From Clostridiales bacterium Firm_16 (lineage in GTDB: Bacteria; Bacillota; Clostridia; Saccharofermentanales; Saccharofermentanaceae): 64,000 bases of DNA. The translations under genes and the position numbers were made by a program. The notes under the pieces are model-generated. The model saw only the letters and a program-made list of their open reading frames with translations, was not told the origin of the DNA and made no database searches. The stretch lies in contig LVAV01000013.1 of NCBI GenBank assembly GCA_001604185.1, positions 62,001 through 126,000 on the forward strand. Direction: 5' to 3'. Positions 1 through 9,447 of the stretch are shown piece by piece (within the stretch, counting starts at the first letter, position 1; the number at the start of each line of letters is the position of its first letter).

Positions 1-1708
1 TTGTGTGCTTCATGTTCTCTGTACGGATCAGGATCCTGTCGGCTTCAAGTCCGGTTTTCTCGTCAGCCTCTTCCAGGATCTTCTCCATGTCTTCCCTCGT
101 TGCTTCCGAATCGAAATTAATAGCCACATCGTACGTCATGATCTCATCGTACTGGAAGTTGATAAGATTGTTGATGGAATCCTTAAGTCCGAATCCAGTG
201 ATCAGCAAAGCCGTGCATCCGGCGATACCGATGATCATCATCCACATTCTCTTCTTGAAACGGAAGACATTTCTCGCGGAGACTTTATGCAGGAAAGAAA
301 GTCTTTTCCACAGGGGCGTGATGTATTCCAGCAGGATCCTTTTGCCGGAGGGCGGAGCCTTCGGACGAACCAGTTCCGCCGGTGCTTCCGTAAACTCCCT
401 GAAACACGTCACGATGGTTACGCCCACGGAACAGATAAGAGAAACCACCAGAGCGATCACGAACAGCGGGATCTCCCGCGTAAAAGTGATCGGCGCGAAT
501 CCGTACATCATGTCATAGACCTTCCAGATGATATACGGGAAGACCTTCGTTCCGGCAGCAAAACCGCCTATCGCGCCCACCAGGGACGCCGAGCCGGAAT
601 AGACGATATACTTCAGCACGATGGAGAACTTCGAGTATCCCACCGCACGCATCGTACCGATCTCACCTCTCTCGTCCGTGACCATACGCTGCATCGTTGT
701 GGAACAGACCAGCGCCGCCAGGGCGAAGAAGAAAAGCGGGAAAACCTGGGCCACGCCGTCAACGATCTTCGCATCGTTTTCGAAACTCACATAGCCCACA
801 TTCGTGTCTCTCTGCAGGATATAGCACTCCGCCGAAGCCGGGAAATCTATGTCTTCGGGAAGCTTCCCGTCGCCGATGGCAGACGGGTCCATCGTTGTCA
901 TGCCGCCGCCCATCAGGAGGGCCGCCATCTTCTCTTCCATCTCTTTCTTAAGCCGGTCGTAGCGGTCATTGACCACTTCCTCGACCTTCGGTCGCAAGGT
1001 CTTCTCGAAGGCTTCGGTCGTCTCTTCGTACTCATCCGAGAAAGCTTCCGGGTCCTCGTCGAGCTTCACATAGGCTTCGGTATATGCTTCGAAGTCCAGG
1101 GCCTCTTTCTGCACATATGCAAAATAATCGATGGAGCCGTCGCCGATATCCGTCGTGCCCTTCTGGAAATTCATATAGTAAGGAGACCGAACACGTCCGA
1201 CCACTTCGTATTCTCCGTAAGCGAAGCCATCCTTCTCCGAAAGAAGGATCGTATCCCCGATATAGTCTGAAGGGCAGGCATAGGCATCAACGACAGCCTC
1301 GTGGTCATTCTCCGGCAGCCGTCCTTCGATCAGATCAAGCTTATTCACGTTCTCCGTAATGGTATGGAAACGTACCACATACACGAGGTCTTCTTTTCCC
1401 TCGTCCTTATTCTTCTGCCGGGTGATCAGGCCATCCTGGAAAGTGGCACCCTCACACGCACGCACACCCTCGATCTCGTCGATCTTCTCCACATCTTCGT
1501 CTGCAAATCCGACTGTGGAAAGCAACCGATAATCGAAAAGCGCCTGATCTCTGACATACTTATCGCCTGTTGCGAAGAATGCCGGCATCGTACTTTTTAA
1601 TCCGGCAAAAAAGCCCACACCCAGTGCGATAATCGACAAGATAGCCAGGTAGCGCATCAGGCTTCCCTTTATGCATCGGAAAACGATCTTCCAGTAACTG
1701 CGCTTCAT
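1..1708 (-). CDS. ABC transporter permease, FtsX/MacB type (3' end outside window)
   Basis: The minus-strand frame is open from an ATG at 1708 to the window edge (569 codons seen), beginning MKRSYWKIVFRCIKGSLMRY. A TM helix lies near residues 18-38, followed by a long extracytoplasmic domain containing a Glu/Lys-rich, probably coiled-coil stretch. A three-helix FtsX core with the family-typical wording 'ERGEIGTMRAVGYSK' follows, then a second membrane block. In this family permease and ATPase form exporters or mechanotransmission complexes of the MacB/LolCDE/FtsEX superfamily; the substrate is unknown. It starts 7 bases after the stop of the upstream ATPase gene, so the two form one operon. 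The large plus-strand frame over the same DNA is antisense shadow. Confidence 0.85.
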   Translation of the reverse strand, partial: MKRSYWKIVFRCIKGSLMRYLAILSIIALGVGFFAGLKSTMPAFFATGDKYVRDQALFDYRLLSTVGFADEDVEKIDEIEGVRACEGATFQDGLITRQKNKDEGKEDLVYVVRFHTITENVNKLDLIEGRLPENDHEAVVDAYACPSDYIGDTILLSEKDGFAYGEYEVVGRVRSPYYMNFQKGTTDIGDGSIDYFAYVQKEALDFEAYTEAYVKLDEDPEAFSDEYEETTEAFEKTLRPKVEEVVNDRYDRLKKEMEEKMAALLMGGGMTTMDPSAIGDGKLPEDIDFPASAECYILQRDTNVGYVSFENDAKIVDGVAQVFPLFFFALAALVCSTTMQRMVTDERGEIGTMRAVGYSKFSIVLKYIVYSGSASLVGAIGGFAAGTKVFPYIIWKVYDMMYGFAPITFTREIPLFVIALVVSLICSVGVTIVTCFREFTEAPAELVRPKAPPSGKRILLEYITPLWKRLSFLHKVSARNVFRFKKRMWMMIIGIAGCTALLITGFGLKDSINNLINFQYDEIMTYDVAINFDSEATREDMEKILEEADEKTGLEADRILIRTENMKHT

Positions 1709-1715
1709 GCCCGCC

Positions 1716-2417
1716 TCACCATTCGATCTCTTCCACGGATTTCGGTTCCGGGTTTACTTCGTTACTGATGACCCGTCCGTTCTTGATACGGATAACACGG
1801 TTGGCCATGGCCGCCAGCGTAGAGTTATGGGTAATAATGACCACCGTCATGTGCTTTTCGGTACACATCCGGGCCAGAAGCCGCAGGATCGACTTACCGG
1901 TCTGGTAATCCAGCGCACCGGTAGGCTCATCGCAGAGCAGCAGCTTCGGATTCTTGGCCACCGCACGGGCAATAGCCACACGCTGCTGTTCACCACCGGA
2001 AAGCTGTGCCGGGAAATTCTTCTTTCGGTCCGTCAGTCCCACATCCTCCAGGATCGCCTCCGGATCCATCGGGTCCGAGACCAGCTGGGAAGCCATCTCC
2101 ACATTCTCGATAGCCGTCAGATTCGGGATCAGGTTATAAAACTGGAAAACAAATCCTACATCCACTCTTCTGTAGTTGGCCAGTTCTCTCTCCCGGAGCG
2201 CGGAGATCTTCTGTCCGTCCAGGATCACCTGTCCGCTGGTCAATGTATCCATGCCGCCAAGGATGTTCAGCAGTGTCGTCTTACCGGCACCGGACTGACC
2301 CAGTATCACACAGAGTTCACCCTTCTCAATGGAGAAATCCGCCCCATCAAGAGCATGCACCTCCACATCCCCGGTCTTGTATATTTTCTTCACATCTTGA
2401 AATTCTATATATGCCAT
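1716..2417 (-). CDS. ABC transporter ATP-binding protein (MacB/LolD type)
   Basis: A 233-residue ATPase energising the FtsX-type permease encoded immediately downstream. Visible motifs are Walker A (GQSGAGKTT), Q-loop (VFQFYNL), signature LSGGEQQR, Walker [12 protein letters not shown] and the switch His in 'VIITHN'. The frame could be extended 19 codons upstream, but homologues begin near [13 protein letters not shown] and the ATG at 2417 gives normal family length. The promoter at 2446-2474 also leaves a short leader only with this start. Substrate is not predictable. A second, similar ATPase/permease pair lies at 9.4-12.6 kb. Confidence 0.9.
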   Translation of the reverse strand: MAYIEFQDVKKIYKTGDVEVHALDGADFSIEKGELCVILGQSGAGKTTLLNILGGMDTLTSGQVILDGQKISALRERELANYRRVDVGFVFQFYNLIPNLTAIENVEMASQLVSDPMDPEAILEDVGLTDRKKNFPAQLSGGEQQRVAIARAVAKNPKLLLCDEPTGALDYQTGKSILRLLARMCTEKHMTVVIITHNSTLAAMANRVIRIKNGRVISNEVNPEPKSVEEIEW

Positions 2418-2431
2418 CGTAGATCCCGTCT

Positions 2432-2443
2432 TTCTATATAGAA
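2432..2443. promoter_or_regulatory. 12-bp perfect palindrome in ABC operon leader
   Basis: TTCTATATAGAA lies just downstream of the -10 box of the minus-strand ABC promoter, about where transcription should start. It could be an operator. The second ABC operon has a different palindrome in the equivalent place. No binding protein can be named. Confidence 0.35.
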
Positions 2444-2445
2444 GG

Positions 2446-2474
2446 ATTATACTCTGTAGCACACACAGTTTCAA
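2446..2474 (-). promoter_or_regulatory. sigma-A-type promoter of the first ABC operon
   Basis: On the minus strand TTGAAA (2469-2474), a 17-base spacer, then TATAAT (2446-2451). The transcript would begin about 20 bases upstream of the ATPase start codon. Confidence 0.7.
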
Positions 2475-2538
2475 TCAAACCCCAAATCGTCCCGAAGACG
2501 AAAAAGTTCGGATTTCCTGATTATTTCTATATCGTCAC

Positions 2539-2566
2539 TTGAACCGGTCTACTCCTTTTGTATAAT
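2539..2566 (+). promoter_or_regulatory. sigma-A-type promoter of the lipoprotein gene
   Basis: TTGAAC (2539-2544), a 16-base spacer and a perfect TATAAT (2561-2566) precede the lipoprotein gene at 2596, which has its own GAGGT ribosome site at 2585-2589. It is divergent from the ABC promoter. Confidence 0.7.
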
Positions 2567-2595
2567 CCTCGTATAAAGTGTGTTGAGGTATTGTT

Positions 2596-4806
2596 ATGCA
2601 TAGATTTAAGAATGTGAGCTGTGCGCTGATGGCAGGCGCACTGACGATTTCGGCATTCGCCGCTGCAGGCTGCCGGAAAGTAGAAGAAACGTCGAAAGAA
2701 AGCACGACCGTAAGTACTGTAGCGACCACTGTCGCTGACTCCTCTGAAACAGATCCGGGAATCAGGACGGACTCTTCGTCTGAGGATCCTTCGGACAGTT
2801 CTGCCGAAGATTCCTCCCGGGAACCGCAAGATCCCGTCGAGAAGCAGGCAAAATCTCTGGCCGCCGAGCTCAACGTAGACGAATCCGAGCTTCATGGAAA
2901 ATACGAACTTTTTATCAAGTATGCCGACTGCGTGGTCAACAATCCGAAACTGGGCGAGTGGAGAGCTTACGCGCTTCACATGTTTCCTGTAGTTGCCGAC
3001 CATCTTGCTCCGGAGAATGAGGAATACTTCCTGGGGAAAGTGAAAGATCTGAAGATGGAATCTCTCTATCTCAGCGATGCCGCCGGAGAATTCATCGCAT
3101 TGAATAACGGGATCCGTATTTTTGGAGACGGTATCGTCTATAACACAGAAGCCACGTATTCGACCGTCTTTCACGAACTGACTCATTTCGTAGATGCCAC
3201 GATCCACGGAGAAGATGAGCCGGATGTGTACTATACCGGCAAGCGCTTCACGTATCAAGATGACTATACAGATGAGGAATGGCAGTATGCTTCTGAACAC
3301 GTTTCGCATTGCTATTCCACTAATTTCATTACCGAGGGCGGAGCGGAGCTTTACGCCGGGAAATACTTCACGAAAGCCCCTCGTTCCTACTACTGTGAGA
3401 ACAGTTTCCTTACCGGACTGGAATGGATCTATGGCAGCGAGAAACTGGACGAACTCTTCTTCGGCAATGATTCCTCCATGCAGTTTATACAGCTTCTGAA
3501 GGATGCAGGGTACACCGACGAACAGATCTGCGTCGTTCTTGATTCGTTCAATTACTACACATACAGTCGTGGGAACCGTCCCGATAAACTTGTGCGCTAT
3601 GAGGATGTCCTGATCGATCTTTATACACAAGTGAAAGGTAACGACTGGAAGAAAGATAAGGTTTTCTCCCAGATCCTGTGGCAGATCAAAAACGCCTTCT
3701 ATTACGATGTGGACCTGCAGCATTCTGATGTCACCTACTCTGATCTGTGGCAGTTCTCAGATTCCATAACAGGAAGTGTGGATCAGGGGGATAATCCGAA
3801 ACCCCTGGATATTCTGACTGTGGTCATACTCGATGGAAAACCATACCTTACCTGCGGTCTGGAAAGATTCGATACATATTCTCCTGACCGCGCTTCGACC
3901 CTTATTATCGACTTAGATTTCGATACTACCGAAGTACTGTCTTATGAATACTTCACACACCCGTTTCCGGAAACCGTACCGAATCCTCTTCCTTCGGGAG
4001 CCGCCCTTGATGCTAAACTGGAATCGTTCGCCCGAGACAATTCTGCGGCACATCAGCAGGTTGTTTATGTCGGATCTCCGGAATGGAAAGAAGTCTACGA
4101 GCGCGCCGCGCAGATCGGAAATAAATACGGTATTTTCTTATATGTGGGTGAGAATATTCCTTCTTACATCACATGTTCCCAACTGCCAAGTTCAGTCAAG
4201 AACCTGAAGACCGCTCTGGATAAGGTAGAGAAGATCCTTGAGAGATTCCCGGAAGATTACTTCGACCAGTTTGCCTACGGAAACTACGCCGGCTTCGAGA
4301 TCGCTCTGGTGGACCGCCCGCTATGGAACGAACTGATGGTATATACGACAGAGAACGGATACGTCCTGAATTGCGCACTGGAATGTAGAGACGAGACAGA
4401 ACTGAAAGAACTTGAATCCCGCCTGCTCGATGCGATCTACTCAGCGACTGATCTGAAGATCAAGTATTACTTCGAAAACATTGAGGATCCGGATTTCTCG
4501 GAAGAGATCTGGAAGACCTACAATCCGGAGTCCAGCCCCTACTTCGGATATCTGAACAGTAATGACGAGAAAGACACGTATAATGCGTACAAGGACTATT
4601 TTGTTTCTATGACAGCCATGCGGAATGCACCGAAAGACCGTTCTCAGTTGATGACCGCCATCCTGGAAGGCCGCGATCTTTCTGCGCCCTGCATCAAGAA
4701 AGCGGAATACTACAGTCGCATGATCCGCGAGGCCTTCGATGATTCATCCTGGTCGGAGAAAACGTCCTGGGAAGAAGAGATTTCCCGTCAGAACGGTAAG
4801 ACATAA
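2596..4806 (+). CDS. secreted lipoprotein with zinc-metallopeptidase motif
   Basis: This 736-residue protein starts with a signal peptide and lipobox (AAGC, lipid-accepting Cys26), followed by an acidic Ser/Thr-rich linker to about residue 85. The core contains HELTH at 193-197, a gluzincin-type HExxH zinc site, and Glu247/Glu251 in 'ITEGGAELYAG' about 54 residues later as possible third ligand. This suggests a membrane-tethered extracellular peptidase, but I cannot assign a named MEROPS family, and residues 300-736 show no motif I recognise. It is monocistronic and converges with the regulator gene ending at 4812. GAGGT at 2585-2589 supports the start. Confidence 0.75.
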   Translation: MHRFKNVSCALMAGALTISAFAAAGCRKVEETSKESTTVSTVATTVADSSETDPGIRTDSSSEDPSDSSAEDSSREPQDPVEKQAKSLAAELNVDESELHGKYELFIKYADCVVNNPKLGEWRAYALHMFPVVADHLAPENEEYFLGKVKDLKMESLYLSDAAGEFIALNNGIRIFGDGIVYNTEATYSTVFHELTHFVDATIHGEDEPDVYYTGKRFTYQDDYTDEEWQYASEHVSHCYSTNFITEGGAELYAGKYFTKAPRSYYCENSFLTGLEWIYGSEKLDELFFGNDSSMQFIQLLKDAGYTDEQICVVLDSFNYYTYSRGNRPDKLVRYEDVLIDLYTQVKGNDWKKDKVFSQILWQIKNAFYYDVDLQHSDVTYSDLWQFSDSITGSVDQGDNPKPLDILTVVILDGKPYLTCGLERFDTYSPDRASTLIIDLDFDTTEVLSYEYFTHPFPETVPNPLPSGAALDAKLESFARDNSAAHQQVVYVGSPEWKEVYERAAQIGNKYGIFLYVGENIPSYITCSQLPSSVKNLKTALDKVEKILERFPEDYFDQFAYGNYAGFEIALVDRPLWNELMVYTTENGYVLNCALECRDETELKELESRLLDAIYSATDLKIKYYFENIEDPDFSEEIWKTYNPESSPYFGYLNSNDEKDTYNAYKDYFVSMTAMRNAPKDRSQLMTAILEGRDLSAPCIKKAEYYSRMIREAFDDSSWSEKTSWEEEISRQNGKT

Positions 4807-4811
4807 GAGAT

Positions 4812-6554
4812 TTATCTGTCTGCGGTATAGAATAATCTTCCCATCTGATTCGCGATAAATTCGCCGGTAGTCGCAATATCCTTCGTCAATTCGCTTACCA
4901 GGAATCCAAAGATGTTCTGCTTATGGAAGATCGGGAAAGCCGTGCACTCTCTGCACTTCGGCGGCAGCTCGGTGCGGCGGAACATTTCGCTGGTCCTTCC
5001 GGGCTGGCGCTCCTTCGGAAGCACATACAGCTCTCCCTCTTTCGTCAGACAGTGGAGATAGATCGTATTCGGGAAAAGATCTTCGCTCGTCTCATTGAAA
5101 AGCACCGGCTCGTCGAAAAGGAACAATGCCGCATTGGGAAGACCTAACTTATCGAAATGCGCGATCATGCTGTCGAAAGATACAGAAGAATCTTCCTCGA
5201 AGAAATCGGTAATATCCACCATGTAGTCCGTCATCTTCTGCCGGGTCTCCGTGATATGGTCATTGAAGCGGATGCTGTTCTCCGCCTGGGCCAGGATCGC
5301 GGCGTCACGCATGTGGTTAAACAACCGCTCGATATAGATGTTCATGCCGGTACTCTTCTGGGATCCGTCCACACTGGTCTGCAGACGATCGATACTCTTA
5401 AGCAGTTTTCCCGCATCGGTATACGCCATCGCACCGTTCTCGAAGAAGATATCGATCAATTCTTTTGCCTCGTGATAATCTTCTACGCTCATATATCTCT
5501 GCTTCAAGGCTATCAGGATCTTCGAGATAAAGGCCAGGAACAGTCTCTTCAGATTCACCGACTCACGGCTGATATGCTCATAACGGTAACGGTAGAAACA
5601 GTCATCGAACATTCTGTAGATAAAATCCGTATCCACATTGAGCATTTCCATGACGTTATACTCATACATCTCATACGGGAAAGACTCTCGTCCGTAAAGT
5701 CTTGTGGGGATCAGAGTCGGCTCCACATTCTCGCCGTTCATCATGTCCAGAAGAAGTTCCAGAGACTTCTTTCCCAAAGTGATATTATCGGCACCGATCG
5801 ATGTCAGGGTAGGGATCATGCGGCCGGCCATCTTGGTATTATCGAATCCGAAGACCATGATATCCTTGCCCGGAACCAGTCTTCTCTCCTTCATGGCCTC
5901 ATAAAGACCCACGGCTACGGAGTCATTGACACAGAAGATTGCCTGGACATCCGGATTTCTGTCCAGAAGCTCGTCGGCATCGTCTTTACAGTTAACAGAC
6001 ATATCCGTCGCCTGATACTGGTCTTCCGTAAATTCGATCCCGTTCTCATTCAAGATCCGGGAATAGATATCCTTTCTCCTTCTGGAGTCTACATTATCCG
6101 TTCTTCCGCCCAGCATACAGAATTTCGTAAATCCATTAACGTTGATCAGGCAGTCCAGTGCTTCCCTTATTCCCTCTGTATTGTCGTAATTGACTGTGAC
6201 ACGGTCCTCCACATCAGAGATGGAGAAGATCATGGGAACACCATAGATCTTCGAGTCGAATCTCTCCAGGAGCAGTTCACGGTCCACATTACACATACTT
6301 CCGAGGCATACCAGGATACCGTCAAAATGACACTTGTGCTCCAGTTGATAGACGGAATTATAGATCACACGATACGCGTGATGCTTAACGTCCATATCCT
6401 TAACACCATCGTAGATACCGGCTATCAGTACAAGATTCAAGTCTTTCCTCTGTCGGACACCACTGACAACATTCTGTATGAATTCTTCTGCGAAGTCCGT
6501 GAAGAAATTCTCGATAACCAGACCGATCGTCTTTTTACCATTGCCGCTGATCAT
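4812..6554 (-). CDS. LacI-type periplasmic-binding-domain sensor with C-terminal GAF-like domain, no HTH
   Basis: Residues about 8-290 match the sugar-binding core of LacI/GalR regulators (IGLVIENFFTDF, 'FDGILVCLG', 'AIFCVNDSVAVGLYEAM', 'VFGFDNTKMA'). The N-terminal helix-turn-helix of LacI proteins is absent, so it probably does not bind DNA. A helical linker (about 330-440) follows, then a GAF-like region (about 450-575). There is no signal peptide, so it should be cytoplasmic. The SD is AAGGAG six bases upstream. It follows the FIST-EAL gene by 18 bases in the same operon. A ligand-sensing partner that tunes the cyclic-di-GMP enzyme is plausible inference; the ligand is unknown. Confidence 0.75.
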   Translation of the reverse strand: MISGNGKKTIGLVIENFFTDFAEEFIQNVVSGVRQRKDLNLVLIAGIYDGVKDMDVKHHAYRVIYNSVYQLEHKCHFDGILVCLGSMCNVDRELLLERFDSKIYGVPMIFSISDVEDRVTVNYDNTEGIREALDCLINVNGFTKFCMLGGRTDNVDSRRRKDIYSRILNENGIEFTEDQYQATDMSVNCKDDADELLDRNPDVQAIFCVNDSVAVGLYEAMKERRLVPGKDIMVFGFDNTKMAGRMIPTLTSIGADNITLGKKSLELLLDMMNGENVEPTLIPTRLYGRESFPYEMYEYNVMEMLNVDTDFIYRMFDDCFYRYRYEHISRESVNLKRLFLAFISKILIALKQRYMSVEDYHEAKELIDIFFENGAMAYTDAGKLLKSIDRLQTSVDGSQKSTGMNIYIERLFNHMRDAAILAQAENSIRFNDHITETRQKMTDYMVDITDFFEEDSSVSFDSMIAHFDKLGLPNAALFLFDEPVLFNETSEDLFPNTIYLHCLTKEGELYVLPKERQPGRTSEMFRRTELPPKCRECTAFPIFHKQNIFGFLVSELTKDIATTGEFIANQMGRLFYTADR

Positions 6555-6572
6555 GCCGTACTCCTTCCCCTT

Positions 6573-9188
6573 TTACTCCAGAAGATCCGGAGACGGTCTG
6601 GAGAAGAGATAGCCCTGGGAGAAGTCCACTTCGTATCCGACAAGTTTCTCCTGGATCTGCTCATTCTCGACAAACTCGGCAACAATGCCGATCTTTCTAT
6701 CGGAAAGGCGCTTCCACGCCGCGATCAGTGCAATGATATTCTCGGATTCCGGATCGATACAGCAGTTCCGGACAATGGAACCATCGATCTTCAGGAAATC
6801 CGAATAGATACTCAGCAGGTGCTGCAGGTTCGAGAATCCGCTTCCGAAATCGTCGATAGAGATCTTGCCGCCCAGTTCATGGACACGATCTACGAAACCT
6901 ACAAGCTCGTTATAGTCCTCGATATCCTCGTTCTCCAGGATCTCGAACACGAAGTTCTCCGGGTGCGGGACCTGGGACAGGCTGTCATAGATCAATTCCA
7001 GAACTTCCTTGTTCTTGATGTCCCGGATTCCGATATTGATGCTGACACTCTTGTCATCGATATTGCGGAAACGGTCGAAGACTTTACGGATCATGATCTT
7101 CGATATCTCATCGTAAAGCACACCGAAACTTCTGGCGATATCCAGGAAACTGGCTGGATAATACACCTTGCCGTTCTCATCCATAAGACGCATCAGGGAT
7201 TCGTAGTGATGGATCCGCTTCTCTTTGTTATCGTAGATGCCCTGGTAATAAGGGATCACACGGTCATGCATGATGGCATAGTTGATGACATTGACCATGT
7301 GATAGCGCTCACGGATACTGTCATCGTCGATATTGTTCTCATCGGAACCATCACAGACATAGAACTGGATGTTCTTGTTCGTCATGGTAGCAAGTGCGGA
7401 ATAGTAGGTTGTCTCCAAAGTTTCCGTAGTGCATCCGTCGATCACGCAGAAGATCGGAACGATAGAGATGAAGTCCTCAGAATACTGGAAAAGCTGTCTC
7501 TGCAATGCTTCCATGTCTTCTACGAATTGGGAAAGGGACACACGATAAGAAGACTCCGCGATGGCCATCTGCCAGGAATCAAGCATATAGATGTGGTACT
7601 TCTTATCTCGTGCGAAGCTCAGGCACTTGCTGACGAAATTCTTGTGGGTCAGATCGATGAGATAACTGGAGAAGACCCTCTCCATCTCCTTCTGCTGGGA
7701 AACGTTGATGACACAAATCCGGTCATATTCCTTCGTCTTGATGTCCATATTCAGTGCCGCTTCGTTCGGGATATCTTCACTCTCTGAATACAGGATCTTG
7801 TTTTCACAATCACGGATAAATGTAAGCAGACGCTCTGCCTCCTTCGTATCCTCTTTCGAATTGATCAGTTTCTCGGCTTCCACCAGACTGTTCAACAATG
7901 CCGGATTATCCATCTTCAGCATATCCGTATTGGAAAAGGCGTAGGGGTTATACTCCTGAGTATACGGTCTCTCACCCAGTACAGATACGACAAAAGCACC
8001 ATTTCCGAAGGTGTTCCTGCCATTCGAACAGGTGATCTCACCGGCCGTGACACATCCGCACATATTCGAATTCTCATAGGGAGACAGCTCCCACTTAACG
8101 CAATTGGCATAGATCGAAGAGCGGATCAGATTAGAATATCCGAATATCGTCTCAGCCTTCTTGAAGTTCTCCACTCTCTGGAAAAGCGACCGGCTGTCCG
8201 ATACGATCTTGCCATCGTAGATGAATCCGCGCTTGAGCCGGCTTCCCGGTTTCACTACATGGTTGGCACAGAGATATTCCTTCTTGCCGGAAGTGTCCAG
8301 ATCGTCCCGGATCGCATATTCGTGGGAATTCAACGGATCGATCTTCGGAAACAGTTCTTCCAGCGAGCTGTCTTTCTCATAGTTTAGAAGGATCGGGATC
8401 TCATCTGCATCCGCATAGACGTACGGGAACAGATGCTGAAGCTCGGGATGCTTTCTCAGCGCACCGCTCATACCCATCTGGTAAACATCTACCGCATCTT
8501 CCCCGCCGATCTTCAAGATGCAGGAACGGAATGAATCCGTGATCTCCGTCTCTTCCCCGATCGTCTGGATACCTGTAGCATAGGACGTGAACGTCTCGAG
8601 AGATCCGCCGGAGAAAGACGCGATCAGGATGGCCTGATCGGACCACCGCTTCTCATCGAAGACGAATCCCTGTATTGCCCCGGCTTTCTGCCTGGTCTGC
8701 GGTATGGTCGCCACACCACCGGTCATAGGAACACCCGGGAAGAAATCGTTACAGCGGTTAACAAACTGGAAAATATCCTTATATCGTTCCGAAGCGAACA
8801 CCAGGAGAAGTTTCGTCTCATCGTCGAGGATCTCTCTCTTGACCTCTCCGCAGAGCATATCTACCGGCAGGATATTGTCACTATATTCGTCGGTATAGGG
8901 CATCAACCGTACTTTGACTCTGCATTCCTTCATGGCGGAGACGGAGATGGCGCACTGGTTCTGCGCATATTTGCCCCAGTTGATCACGGCAGAGGTGCTG
9001 GTTCCGAAGATCATGGCGTTCGGAACCAGTTCCTTGATAAATCTGGCCAGTTCCACAGCTTCATCCGGGCGATGAATGGCAGTATGAATTCGAATCAGGA
9101 TATCTCCCTGATTCGCAGTAAGATTCAACTGTTTTAATGTATCCGAAAGTCTGGCCTTGGATATATATTGAAAATTCCAAGTAAACAT
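6573..9188 (-). CDS. FIST-domain / degenerate GGDEF / EAL cyclic-di-GMP phosphodiesterase
   Basis: An 871-residue cytoplasmic sensor enzyme. The N-terminal half resembles FIST_N/FIST_C small-ligand sensor domains ('VPNAMIFGTSTSAVINWG', 'GYSNLIRSSIYANC'). A GGDEF-like middle lacks the GGDEF motif. The C-terminal third (about 635-871) is an EAL domain. Active-site residues appear intact: ESLMR in place of EALMR, the Asn of NIGIRD, FEILENE, DDFGSG, LKIDG, VAEFVE and QGYLF. It should therefore hydrolyse cyclic di-GMP. The reading frame has a GTG four codons upstream at 9200, but that GTG lies inside the GGAGGG ribosome site, so ATG 9188 is the start. First gene of an operon with the LacI-type sensor gene. 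Confidence 0.88.
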   Translation of the reverse strand: MFTWNFQYISKARLSDTLKQLNLTANQGDILIRIHTAIHRPDEAVELARFIKELVPNAMIFGTSTSAVINWGKYAQNQCAISVSAMKECRVKVRLMPYTDEYSDNILPVDMLCGEVKREILDDETKLLLVFASERYKDIFQFVNRCNDFFPGVPMTGGVATIPQTRQKAGAIQGFVFDEKRWSDQAILIASFSGGSLETFTSYATGIQTIGEETEITDSFRSCILKIGGEDAVDVYQMGMSGALRKHPELQHLFPYVYADADEIPILLNYEKDSSLEELFPKIDPLNSHEYAIRDDLDTSGKKEYLCANHVVKPGSRLKRGFIYDGKIVSDSRSLFQRVENFKKAETIFGYSNLIRSSIYANCVKWELSPYENSNMCGCVTAGEITCSNGRNTFGNGAFVVSVLGERPYTQEYNPYAFSNTDMLKMDNPALLNSLVEAEKLINSKEDTKEAERLLTFIRDCENKILYSESEDIPNEAALNMDIKTKEYDRICVINVSQQKEMERVFSSYLIDLTHKNFVSKCLSFARDKKYHIYMLDSWQMAIAESSYRVSLSQFVEDMEALQRQLFQYSEDFISIVPIFCVIDGCTTETLETTYYSALATMTNKNIQFYVCDGSDENNIDDDSIRERYHMVNVINYAIMHDRVIPYYQGIYDNKEKRIHHYESLMRLMDENGKVYYPASFLDIARSFGVLYDEISKIMIRKVFDRFRNIDDKSVSINIGIRDIKNKEVLELIYDSLSQVPHPENFVFEILENEDIEDYNELVGFVDRVHELGGKISIDDFGSGFSNLQHLLSIYSDFLKIDGSIVRNCCIDPESENIIALIAAWKRLSDRKIGIVAEFVENEQIQEKLVGYEVDFSQGYLFSRPSPDLLE

Positions 9189-9342
9189 CCGACCCTCCAC
9201 TATTCCTACTGTTCCCTGTCATCCCCATCAGGAAAGCTGATCTTCAATAATTGCTCATTTTCATTATATAGCGGTCAAGGTCAGATTTCACGACAAAACA
9301 TAAGAAACTTTGAGAACAAAAAGAAAACAATTTTCATTTCGT

Positions 9343-9430
9343 AACAAACCGCCCCGACGGAAAGCAGGGGGTGCGGCCCTGCACATCCGGTCGGAGCGGC
9401 CGATATGAGTTGGTTGGAAAGCGGCTTGTT
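9343..9430 (-). terminator. nested GC-rich hairpin after second ABC operon (terminator or structured RNA)
   Basis: The 247-base gap between the permease stop (9448) and the FIST-EAL gene contains nested inverted repeats: GCAGGG/CCCTGC inside CCGCTCCGAC/GTCGGGGCGG. A further arm pair, AACAAGCCGC/GCGGTTTGTT, shares the last four bases of the 3' arm. Read on the minus strand the non-Watson-Crick positions become G-U pairs, while on the plus strand they are mismatches. The minus-strand RNA is therefore probably the functional one. A short U-rich tail (UUUGUU) follows, consistent with termination of the ABC operon. A more elaborate regulatory RNA for the FIST-EAL gene cannot be excluded. Confidence 0.45.
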
Positions 9431-9447
9431 AAGAGCTTTTGCAGTGG

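Noticed and set aside
5-1270. 421-codon plus-strand frame at the window start
   Set aside because: It is antisense to the FtsX-type permease frame, which is open to the window edge and matches a known family. The plus-strand translation is Arg/His/Asp-rich nonsense.
5157-7787. 876-codon plus-strand frame
   Set aside because: Antisense shadow of the LacI-type sensor and FIST-EAL genes; its repetitive DHxVI-type composition reflects reverse-read codons and crosses two real genes.
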